NCBI GenBank assembly: GCA_030765045.1
Contig: CM060971.1
Coordinates: 123,496,680-123,560,679 of the forward strand
DNA from: Tenodera sinensis
Lineage: Eukaryota > Arthropoda > Insecta > Mantodea > Mantidae
Direction: 5' to 3'
DNA: 64,000 nt
In this document: positions 54,850 through 64,000 of the stretch, one piece after another
Layout of the letters: every line of letters starts with the position of its first letter
Position numbering within the stretch: the first letter of the stretch is position 1
Position numbers and translations under genes: made by a program
Notes under the pieces: generated by a model
Database searches by the model: none
Told to the model about the DNA's origin: nothing
Seen by the model: only the letters and a program-made list of their open reading frames with translations

Positions 54850-56460
54850 TTGTCTTATTCCAGTGTGCAGAATATCCAAACCTGTTGGCAGTTAAACGAT
54901 GCTAAAGCACGATCAACCCTAGCTATACATAAGGCGTCAGGCCCTAGACACTGGATTGTAATTCATAGGGGGGTAGGTCCTCCACAAGGGGAGGCTAATG
55001 AGGAAAAGAAAAGAAAAAAGAACTTAAGCAGTGACGAGGACAGTGAGTGCATGCATTATGGACATAAGAGATTTCTTTGGCAAATGCAAAACAGTGGAGC
55101 ATCAAGAAGGCCAAGTTGTCTCCAGTAGCACAGTCCACACAGATCAGGAGCCAATGGTGCAACAAGAGCTGATTAGTTATTATTTAATACAGAAAGGTGA
55201 GCCAGTAAAGCAAGTTCATCTAAAGGATTACCCTAAACAAAGCAATAGACATAGTTTTTGCCCTGAGTGGTATAAGTAGTTTGCTTGATTGCAGTATGCA
55301 GTGCTCAAAGATGCTGCATTTTGTTGTGCTTGCATGCAGTTTCAGCCTTATGGCACAAAGGAGAGAAGCTGTACTGAGAAAGGTTTCAGAAACTGGAAAA
55401 ATGCCTTACGTGCCAGCCATGGGTTTCCTAAAGACGAAACGTCAGAAACTCATATCTGTGCCATGTCAATGTGGAAGAAATGTGAAACTCGTACAGAAAC
55501 CTGTGCTTCGGTGTCAACATTAGTGAAATCACACTTGAGAAACCAGTTACTATGTTAAATCATAGACGGGGTAATACAGATTTTGGCCTTCAGTGAGCTG
55601 GCCCTGCGTGGCAATTATAATTTAGAGGAGGGGACCGAAAGGAGTCCATTTTTAAATGTTTTTGAATGCATCTCCAAGAAGATAAAAACCTCTTGGAATA
55701 TATAACATACACACCTATACTTCTCCTGACTGTTACAATCTTAGACTACACTTAGTAGTTGTTAAAACACTGAAGTCCCTTAAGAAGCTTATGTTACTAA
55801 TGTGCTATGTTAAACAATTTCTATTGGAGAGGCAAAATTGCATCCTTCTATGAAGGCAGAACCATAGTGCATCTTCTAGAACAGCGTTGGAGTGGGTGGG
55901 CACCTAGCAATTACTAAAACAATTTTGTCAAACTATGAAGAAGTACTTAGAGTGCTAAATGCCATAGGAAGAGAACACTTCAATGGAGAAGACCTAGCCA
56001 AAAACGTTGGTTCCGAGACTGTGATAATGTCGCTTCAATTTCGCTTTCTTTTAGTTTTCAACATGAAAGTACACGGATTGCTGGAAGCAGCTGATAAAGC
56101 ACTCGTCTCACACTACAAGCTTAAGTGGCGCTATTGTTATCATTAAGTGTGTGTGTCAAACAAGAAATCCGTGAGTTTCGAAAACAAAAGTTTCCTTTTG
56201 TGCTGAAAATGTGCTAGGTACCAGAAACTTTGTTTTCAGTTCCTGTACAAAATAAAAGGCCCAAGAAGACAACTGAAAACACGGACTATATTCACTCTAG
56301 TCTGTTGCCGTGGCATTCCACAAGCAGTTCCAACCCACAACAGCCTAACACCTTTAAATGAGACCACGCACTTAGTGCATTTAGATGAACGCTTCAGCGA
56401 GAATGAAGAACTTTTACTGACTATGGAAAGAGCAGAACAACTCAACATTGATAATCTTCA
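54850..56460 (+). pseudogene. hAT-superfamily transposase relic with TTF-type zinc finger (ZMYM1-like)
   Basis: Plus-strand fragments in shifting frames give the TTF zinc-finger region: NRHSFCPEWYK, LKDAAFCCACMQFQPYG, GFRNWKNALRASHGF and ETHICAMSMW. Later blocks are LAFSELALRGNYN, SPFLNVFECISKK, AITKTILSNYEEVLRVLNAI and FRFLLVFNMKVHGLLEAADK. This is the order in ZMYM1-like/hAT transposases: zinc finger, RNase-H core, then the C-terminal helical part with W-S-G-H and TKTILSNYE. The catalytic core with its Asp residues (between about 55700 and 55880) is missing and stops are frequent. The inverted repeats at 53926 and 58149 may be its ends, though they do not look like hAT termini. Confidence 0.78.
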
Positions 56461-56469
56461 AACTTCATG

Positions 56470-58148
56470 AAAATTTAGATGTAAAGAAGTGTCAGAGATG
56501 CAGGTTTATTTGTCCTCAAGACCTAATGAAAATAAAATGAACCTTCTATACAAAAACCGGGATGTGTTCAAAAAGAGTTATGCATTGTTTGCAACAGAAA
56601 TATTTGTTTGGAGGCCCACTGAATCCAAACGAAACTGTCAGTTAAAAATAAAACTTTATATGTAAGTTTAACATCTTCCAAGGATGTGGCACAAAGATTT
56701 TAAAGACTCCCGTCCACTCTATAAACTATACTTTACATGGATACTTTAAAATATTTTGATTATCTCAAACATGAGTGCAATGATTTTGAATTTTTAGCAA
56801 ATAGCCCCTGAGGACCTCTTTAATCTGGATGACCTTTTGCTAAGTAGTAAACAGTAAGAAATTGACAAAATTTTCCTAGATAAAAAGTGTAGGTTTGTTA
56901 AAACACACAATGTATGTCGTATACATTTGTTTTTGTGTAGTTAGCCGTTTCAGAGGTTTTAGTTGTTACTGGTTTGAATTTTAAAATAATTACTTTTCTC
57001 AAATGAGAGTCATTTTTGTTCTCCCTGTTGGACATGCAAACAGAACGCAATTTCAATACCATTACATAGCGATCGGTCTTAGAACATTTGATTATCGCTT
57101 AAAGCTTATGGTTAACCCATTGTAATCGCAAGGAAATGTGCAATAAGACAATTTCTGCAAATCTTTGTGAATTAACGTGAAGTAAATAAAAGAATGCGCA
57201 TTTGTAAGAAAAAGTAGTTTGGACAAGAGTGAGCATGGAAACTTGTGATAGCAACGCATCTGCTTTTTAAAGTTATGTTATCCTGCCCACCTCCTATAAA
57301 ATGTGAAGCCTAAAGTTCAATCTTGGTAAGACATGTTTGCTTTTGATCATTGGTTTCCAGCATAATGTAATGCATTATAGTATTTATTCATTATCAATCG
57401 CCATATGTGCATTTTAGTGTTCTTACGCTTTTCCATAATATAGTGCGGTGAAATTTAATTTCTAAATCGAGTACTATTTGGTAAACATTATGACGTATTA
57501 TTGTATTTTAACATAATATAAAATTGTATTCTTTAGTAATGGTAAATGTCCTTGATTAAAAACGCATTTTCAAATAAAATGCGCATAATTAGAATGTGTA
57601 TCGCATGTGTTTCACCTCAGGTGTGGGAGTAGGGATACATCTTCGCCATTTTTAATCTGGTAGGTGGTTGCAAAATACTCTGGCTACCTTTTTCATCAGA
57701 TGACCAGAGAACAGTTGGAGATTGAGGTCCATTATTGTTTTTTATTTTAAAGTAATGTACTATTATTACGCAGTGAATTACAGTTATCGTTAAATAGTCC
57801 TTAACTTTGTATACGTCGGAATTAAGCAGATGCCGGCGAATTCAAAGGTATGTGTTACACATATACTGTTGTATCAAGTTTAGCCTCTTATCCTTTGTAT
57901 TTGATGAAGGAATGCCTTCCATTTCAAATGACAATTTTATAGTGCTTTTAAGTTTTGCATAGTTATTAAACAACAAAATTGGTTGTCTAGGCAACTTTTG
58001 CGGAAAGTGTCCAGGAATAACTAAACGATAAACCATGTTCCAATTTCGTCTTGAACATTCCACGTTTTAACTCAGCGTAATACTATTTGTTTATATTATC
58101 GGTAGTTGTTTACAACTTGGGCAGTGTTTATGCAACAATTTCAACGTA
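56470..58148. other. Unassigned interior of inverted-repeat interval
   Basis: No recognisable coding sequence. A minus-strand open stretch at 57842-58063 is unassigned. Confidence 0.35.
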
Positions 58149-58234
58149 AATGCATTAATCAATCATTCTGATATTATACTCGTTTATACACATTCATTTT
58201 TTAAATATCCGCCGCGTAAGCGAAATTAAACCGC
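58149..58234 (-). repeat. Right arm of ~90-bp inverted repeat
   Basis: Inverted counterpart of 53926-54015: AATGCATTAATCAATCATTC, TATTATACTCGTTTATACA and AAATATCCGCCGCGTAAGC. Confidence 0.8.
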
Positions 58235-58685
58235 TTCTATCCAAATTTACGCCATTCATACATTTCCATTCATTCGTTTCTGTTGGTCATGGAAGTAAAG
58301 TAATTTCAAAGGCAGCATACGGCGGGGTGCCTGTATCCCATACAGCGAAGTGTCTCGGAGTGTTCATAAGGGAATGGGAAATAAGATTGGTCAAGTTTTA
58401 GCTTTTTCGTTCTCATTACTGGGCAGGGCAAGTTATTCACATTATGCATATTACACTTTTTGATGTAGGAATTATTCAAGGTGACTGTGCCATGCAATAA
58501 CCCCCAGAGCTCAACCTAGTCGCAATGTGGTAAATGTATCAATGTCCATTAGAAACAAATGAATTCCAATGTACAATAACGACCTCCACTTTGCTAACAA
58601 TATGCTGATGGATAATATGCATTCTCGTTCTGGTTTCCATTACCATGTTGTTGTCAACCAGGCTTAATGTTGGAGTTACAGTATA
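58235..58685. other. Unassigned, no gene seen
   Basis: No supported feature. Confidence 0.3.
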
Positions 58686-58689
58686 ACTT

Positions 58690-60330
58690 CACAAGCTGTG
58701 CCTTTTTGTTGTCCAGTGGTGGTGCTGAATATACGAGAGAGTGAAATGGTGTGAAACTGTTTGAGGACATTTGTTGCCATGCTGATGACAAAACAGGTGT
58801 TTGCACATGGAGCAATGCAGTGTAGTTCCGTGTGTTCCCTGAGCAGCTGGACCACCCTGCGGAGGCACCATGACACGGAAGTTCATGTTGACTGATTGCC
58901 TGTGTTTCTCTTGTGATACTGTCCTACAATTCTTGTAATGTGTGTGGGTTGGATGCGTACACTTTATTCACATGGAGACAGGTCAGGGGAATGAGATGGC
59001 CACAATCCTCGACTAATGAATCTGTCACCATACACACTTTGCAATTCATGCATAGAATTCACAACAGTGTGCGCTGTAGCCGAGTCGTGCTGAAACCACC
59101 CACACAGTCGTTCATCTCTTGTTAGTTACGGAAAAAAATTGTTTAAAATGGAGTTTATATAAACTCGTGAATCAACTGTTGTGTCGAAAAATATGGCATC
59201 AATAATCCTACGAGCACTTACTGCACACCAAACCCCAACGTTTGCTGCGTACTGAGGCATTTCATGAATATAATGAGGGTTTTCCATAGCCCCGTATCTA
59301 TTGTTCTGGGTAGAAATGTGACCTTGAAGATAAAACCATGCTTCATCAGTGAAGAAGGTTAAAAGTGGGTCCACGTCACCATTATAAACGGATTGCAATA
59401 ATTTACCCTAGGTTGTAAAGTATGAACTGCAGTCACGTTGTACAGCTTAAGTTTCAGAAGTTTCGTTGCCCTAAACGCTGATGTCTTGGAACTGTTAACC
59501 TCTTGTGCTACACGTCTCAATGATTTTTCCAGTGAATGCTCCGACTGGGTCCCTACTTCATCAAGCTTCTCTTCTGATAGTGCACTGCATTTTTAGCATT
59601 TTGTGGTCGTAAATGATCATGTATGTGGTGCGGATTTTATTAAAAGATTCTTACTTAGCAGCAGGAATATAGCAGCAGGAATAATGTTTTTACTGAATGA
59701 TGAAATAGTTTGTTAGCAGACGCTACTCTTATCTTCAGGGTTGTGGTAACAATGGAATGCATAAATCAACGTTCCTTTATCACAACATATTTATTCGTTA
59801 ATTTACACTTTTAGCACCATATTAATTATTCAACAACTTTCAAAATTCGATAGAATCTACACTGGTTAAAAGTTTGGGTGTAAGTTCCATGTTCACACAC
59901 TACCAAACACACGTCTGATCATCATGAGCATACAGACGCCAATGAATCTAGTTCCTGGCGTCGGTGTGACGCAACACCGCCATTCTTATGTATTCATCCG
60001 CGCAACAGTTCTCATTGGTTGAACACGAAGTGACAAGAAAACATTGGCTATCTTGGATATTGAAAAATAAGTCCCTAATACACCCAAATTAAAAGAATTA
60101 GAAATTTACACACTCTTACAAAAATATTTACATGAACGATTTTCTATTGATCAATATTCTGTCTCATATGCTTGAGTTTATTGACGACTTCATGAATAGT
60201 TGACGTGCTAGGAATTCGAAGACCTGCGTAATGAAGTTGATATTCTATACAACACCTTCTTGCAGAAGAGTATTTCACAGTGTCATACAGAAAAATACAT
60301 TCTAAAGTGTACTGAGCCATTAGTAATGGA
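58690..60330 (-). pseudogene. Tc1/mariner-IS630 type (DDE_3) transposase relic, interrupted
   Basis: On the minus strand the protein is spread over: N-terminal HTH AQYTLECIFLYDTVKYSSAR and GLRIPSTSTIHEVVNKL (60144-60330); second HTH LSEEKLDEVGTQSEHSLEKS and NSSKTSAFRATKLLKLKL (59410-59590); the first catalytic Asp in LLTFFTDEAWFYLQGHIS; NVGVWCAVSARRIID; the second Asp in QHDSATAHTVVNSMHE; and the third acidic site near LWPSHSPDLSPCE (about 58970-59120). About 540 bases with no homology separate the two HTH parts, and several frameshifts and stops occur, so it is dead. Terminal inverted repeats were not found. Confidence 0.85.
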
Positions 60331-60434
60331 CAAATTATCACCAAGAGACAACACACTGTTACTCTGATCACGCACACAGACCACTTTCCCTCTCCACAGA
60401 TCCAACTAGAACGACACGGCAGCAGTAGCGCCAT

Positions 60435-61324
60435 TCTTTGGCAGCAGGTGCGCCACTTGTCACCCAGTGCAAGGCCGCTGCCAAACGGTCCGGTCCCTCA
60501 GGGAATGCACGGTATATAATGTATGCAGACGCCATGTTAGGTGATTTGTGCTTGTTATAGCAAATATGTCAAATTGTGTTATGCTGTCGGGATGCTAGAA
60601 GAAATAAATAAAAGTTTCAAAGACGTGTAATTGTTCCCATTTCCCTGTTAAATACCATGTTCTAATGTTTGGTTGCAAGTTCACACAAAAACTTTGAGAC
60701 AGCTCATTAAAGTAGAAAATATTTTATTTTATCCATGCAGAGTAATTATTGGAAGCGTCAGAATTGAAGAAGAAAGAGTCTGTTGTTGCTATTAAGAAAA
60801 CTAGTGAGTTCAACCTGCAACCATTACAGAACTCATTAATATTTCATAAAAGCTATTGATGTACAGACTATTGGACAATTTCAATAAAAAAGAAATATAA
60901 CAAATAAACTATTTTTATACCTGTTTACTTGTCAGTCTTAGCTAATGATATGTCCTAATGCCATATTGCTTCCGATGATGCCCAAAGTTTAATATGCACC
61001 TTACCATAGCTGTGATTGCAGATTTTAAAAGTGCCACATTTATTAAAGCAAATAAAAGTTAATTTGCGTGAGCTTTGATATGCAGCAATCTTAAAAACTG
61101 ATCACAACTGTGGAAGCTCACATGTTAAGCTTGACACGCCAGCAGTAGCAATATGGCGTTATGGCGTATCATCAGGTAAGTAGGTATGAAAAATACAGCC
61201 GTAGGAGCTAACGGCAACATGAGAATTTGGAGTGCGATGTCTCACACTTCAGTTCCAACACAACGCACTTGGAGCACTTTTTGTTTCCACAGAATAACAA
61301 GGGAGTTTCATTTCTTGTCCTTAG
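60435..61324. other. Unassigned, no gene seen
   Basis: A TATATAA near 60513 follows a GC-richer stretch, but no start site or ORF supports a promoter. The remainder is AT-rich. Confidence 0.3.
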
Positions 61325-61506
61325 GTGTTCTGTGCCTACGTAGCAGAGAAAGTAAATATGTTGACAGTACTACAGAGCCAACGGACTGCCACATCGTAAC
61401 CAATGGGATTTGTTCAGAGAGTAACCTGAAGTCACCGGAAGATATCTGTAACGTCAAGTTACCACAGCCACACCATGCACCCAGAGAAACGTGTGTCAAT
61501 TACAAG
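61325..61506 (+). CDS. Candidate internal exon, cysteine-rich, gene unknown
   Basis: A 182-base segment is open in one frame between a strong acceptor (pyrimidine-rich TTTCTTGTCCTTAG) and the donor TACAAG|GTAATT. It enters needing one base and leaves in phase 0. The peptide has cysteines in VLCLRSRESK, PTDCHIVTNGICSE, EDICNVKLPQP and ETCVNY. Spaced cysteines without hydrophobic stretches suggest an extracellular domain, possibly thrombospondin-1-like as in ADAMTS proteins, but I cannot confirm this. No adjoining exon was identified within the window, and the segment is denser in GC than its surroundings. Confidence 0.4.
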
Positions 61507-61726
61507 GTAATTCCTCACCAGCTCTTAATGTATGTTTCGTTCATTTACAGTTGGGTATCCTAAACCAGATTATCTTATATCACATTCTTTGAAAGTAATT
61601 AGGAGTGTTGCGTTTGAATGTGTATTTTTACGTGATGCTGGAACGTGATCAATATGAGAAGCAATACAGCTAGTCCACATGGATCATTTGCTTGCACATG
61701 TGCATTGGTAAATCCTTTGTACTTAA
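61507..61726. other. Unassigned spacer
   Basis: No feature before the TTAA-flanked element. Confidence 0.3.
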
Positions 61727-62507
61727 GGGGACAGGGTAGTGATTTGGGCTCAAAAAGTCAATTTTTTGTTTTTCATCTTTAAAGAAAGTAGAAATCTTCC
61801 TCTTCAAAATGATATATACGTTGTAAGGGTACCGGCACATTTAAGGCTTTAAATTACCCCATTTAAATATGGTGGAGTGCTGCGCCACACTGGGTAAAGA
61901 GGGCTTCAGAGATGACACACTTTTCTTTAAATGTAGTTTTCTGTAACTTGACATTTTTCAAACTCAGGTACACTTTTTTTCAAAACCACTGAACCTATTT
62001 GAATGAAAATTTTACACTAGTTCCAGAAGCATGTATTCTACAAACGTAACCCATTGTTATTGGAAAAATCCAAAACAGAAAATTTAAAAAAAAATATTTG
62101 TGTAAAAAATATTTACGTTTTTTTTTTACCAAAGTTATATATTTTTTCTTTTGAATATAGCCAGAGATATTTAAATACATTTAGGTTAACAGTTATGAAT
62201 ACACATTGCCTAGTGCACTACAAAAGTTTCAACACATATGCTTGAATGTTGTAGAAGGAATTTGTACCGTTAGTACTATATATATATATATATTATATTT
62301 TTTCAAAAACATGTTATCAGTTTTTGCCTTATTACATGCCCATTTTAAATAATTGTTTTGATGTTCTCTATATCAGTGTAATCACAATGAATCACCAAAT
62401 ATTCACCCCAAATTAAATTTTGATCTGAGCAGTAGAAGTTTAGATATCCTCAACTAAAGTTATGTTTTGAAATACTGAAATCGTGTACGAATCACTACCT
62501 TGTCCCC
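61727..62507. mobile_element. TTAA-flanked MITE with GGGGACA termini
   Basis: TTAA at 61723-61726 and 62508-62511 bracket inverted termini GGGGACARGGTAGTGATT (18 bases, one mismatch). The 781-bp interior is AT-rich, has a TA dinucleotide run near 62278 and no transposase. The TTAA target resembles piggyBac preference, but the terminal GGGG is not the usual CC start, so the superfamily is uncertain. Confidence 0.8.
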
Positions 62508-62569
62508 TTAAATAAAATTTCTCCCGTCAAATGTCCTTCCAACTTAAATTTATTCATCTTTTAGGACAT

Positions 62570-62885
62570 CTGCTTGTTGTGGATTCATTTCTGGAATACA
62601 GCCTTCCCTCATAGATTTATTGAATAATATAATGATTTTATTACGTAATTTGTGCATTGTTTCCTTAAGAAGTTGGCACAGCCATCTAAACCATAAGATT
62701 TTTTATTTTTCATGCCCGTTATTGTAGAAATTGATTCATGTTCTGTTACAGATCAAAAGAAGAGAGTGGAATAATACTTTTATCCATCTAATATAGATTA
62801 TATGTAGAAGCTTCTGATATTTGTGCAATAGTTGTTGAAGATGTGTGCCATTTCCGTACAGTCTGATACTGTTAGGTTAGAATTT
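62570..62885 (-). mobile_element. LINE ORF2 relic: RT fingers region
   Basis: The minus strand reads VSDCTEMAHIFNNYCTNI, then KNKKSYGLDGCANFLRKQCT, NYVIKSLYYSINL and, after a frameshift, MREGCIPEM. The motif K-K-S-x-GLDG with the following helix is the N-terminal (fingers) part of a non-LTR reverse transcriptase; FNNYCTNI belongs to the linker before it. Confidence 0.75.
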
Positions 62886-62887
62886 GG

Positions 62888-63420
62888 CTACTCTTTTCCA
62901 TGCATCTGTATTTCTTGTTTAATAATATTGCAAACAGTTTTTGCGTTTGTTTGTTTTGAGTCAGTATAACTAATTACTTTGTATACATAAATAGCAACAA
63001 TTGTCAATATTTTATTCTTTTTAATGAATGGTATAGTCGTGTCTGTAGTCTTCAGTTGAACAATACGAGGTATGCATTTCTTCTGTAGCAATAGTATCGT
63101 GTTTAATTTTGCTACCCGACGCCCTCCCCAAATTTCAATACCGTATTCCAAGTGCACATATATTATTGCCTAATATATAGCTTTAAGCTCTTCTACATTA
63201 AGATAATTTGCAAAGTATTTTAGTAGGTATATGTTTTTTGCGATTTTTCTACACACTTTGTTTACATACATTTTGTATGTTAAGTGTTTGTCAAGATATA
63301 TTCCTAAAAAATGTTGATTAGATAGCTGTTGTACTTTAGTATTTTGAAGTGCTACATTTATGTAGTTTAGTTCCTGCCCCTTGTTTGCTGATGCTGAAAA
63401 TGTACCAGTTTGTTGACATT
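62888..63420 (-). mobile_element. LINE ORF2 relic: RT palm end and thumb
   Basis: The minus strand reads FSASANKGQELNYINVALQN, FLGIYLDKHLTYKMYVNKVC, IIYVHLEYGIEIWGG, LQKKCIPRI and ILTIVAIYVYK. These blocks normally follow the YxDD box. One internal TAG lies at the plus position of about 63168. In minus-strand order this C-terminal piece precedes the N-terminal piece at 62570-62885, so the two are not one intact ORF. Confidence 0.8.
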
Positions 63421-64000
63421 AGATGAAATATTGTCATAATAACATAAAGACTACACAGTTTCCACATAATACAGAAACACTTGCGTCAGTATACAGTGAA
63501 GCTGGTGAATATGAATGCCAAGTTAAACATAATCTTGTCATGTTATAGAAGTTCCTATATGTGTCACCAACAGACACTTATCGTTTCACTTACACTTCTG
63601 GTCAACTCAGCACACCATACAACAGGATATTAAATTACTGAAACATGCAAAACCAACAGCAGAACTGATAATTGTGGAGAAAATACATATTATGAAGAAT
63701 GTTCACATAGCCATGAATTTTGATATACCACAAGCAGACGACAAAATGTAGTCTATATCCAGCAACCCAGGTAGCAGCACAGTCACTATGACAACAAACG
63801 TTTCCTTTTCAACTGGCAGTTGAGAAACTGTTGAGAATGAAGATGCTGGTCTTCAAAACACGTCTGGACGAAAATAACTGTACGTGAAACTATAAGTTTC
63901 TATAGGTGAACGCATATACTTGTAAACATTGGAAAAGTGTGACTGTCTACATCACTTTGTATATATTAAGTGGAATAACCTTCTCAGTTGTTAATATCAA
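63421..64000. other. Unassigned window end
   Basis: No supported feature. Confidence 0.3.

Noticed and set aside
60505..60525. TATA-box-like GTATATAA as a promoter
   Set aside because: No associated start or coding exon could be supported.

Overview
This window is eukaryotic, AT-rich, repeat-laden DNA, most likely from an insect or other arthropod. The coding traces are short exons with GT-AG borders separated by long introns. The recognisable gene fragments belong to an ABC transporter of subfamily A (ABCA). The rest is dominated by animal-type transposon relics (mariner, pogo-like, piggyBac-like, P/THAP-like, two hAT types, Helitron, Penelope-like, several jockey/CR1-type LINEs, tRNA-derived SINEs). 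There is no prokaryotic gene organisation and I found no rRNA or intact tRNA gene. The species cannot be named from the sequence.

The only host gene I can support is a plus-strand ABCA gene, represented by the second transmembrane half and second nucleotide-binding domain (NBD2). Exons in order: linker plus first TM segment (23053-23304), extracellular-domain exon (24863-25080), pre-NBD linker (26090-26233), Walker A exon (28638-28865), Q-loop exon (36180-36305), signature/Walker B exon (37688-37895), H-loop exon (46110-46201). The last three exist again, almost identical, at 4459-4584, 5966-6173 and 11709-11800. The locus looks like a decaying pseudogene: a frameshift in the linker/TM exon, two frameshifts in the extracellular exon, no visible exons for the remaining TM helices, an in-frame TAG 14 codons... 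specifically five codons into the Walker A exon, and adjoining Q-loop and signature exons that do not share reading phase. Signature-motif and Walker B changes and the phase problem are in both copies, so part of the decay predates the duplication.

Regions 1-12615 and 30681-47015 are two copies of one segment (offset about 31.7 kb before and 34.4 kb after a length-variable minisatellite). Each holds minisatellite A (92/118-bp units), a tRNA-SINE, Q-loop exon, signature exon, minisatellite B (66/58/38-bp units, 5.1 kb versus 7.8 kb), H-loop exon and a mariner relic. Copy 1 has a mariner insertion and a 3' LINE end with a 13-bp target-site duplication that copy 2 lacks. A genuine tandem duplication of about 34.4 kb is the simplest reading, but two haplotypes joined by mis-assembly would look similar.

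Between the copies (12.6-30.7 kb) lie a P/THAP-like element with terminal inverted repeats, Penelope GIY-YIG relics on both strands, a pogo-like element, a TTAA-flanked piggyBac-like element, a 74-bp minisatellite, a degenerate array with CTCF-like motifs, and two LINE relics interleaved with the ABCA exons. Beyond 47 kb is a transposon graveyard: LINE tails, a Helitron helicase fragment, two hAT-type transposase relics (one bracketed by about 90-bp inverted repeats), a DDE transposase relic, a second TTAA-flanked element, and one isolated cysteine-rich candidate exon at 61325-61506 of unknown gene. I see no intact autonomous element and no convincing novel functional system; the most unusual features are the intronic, frame-preserving minisatellites duplicated with the ABCA exons.
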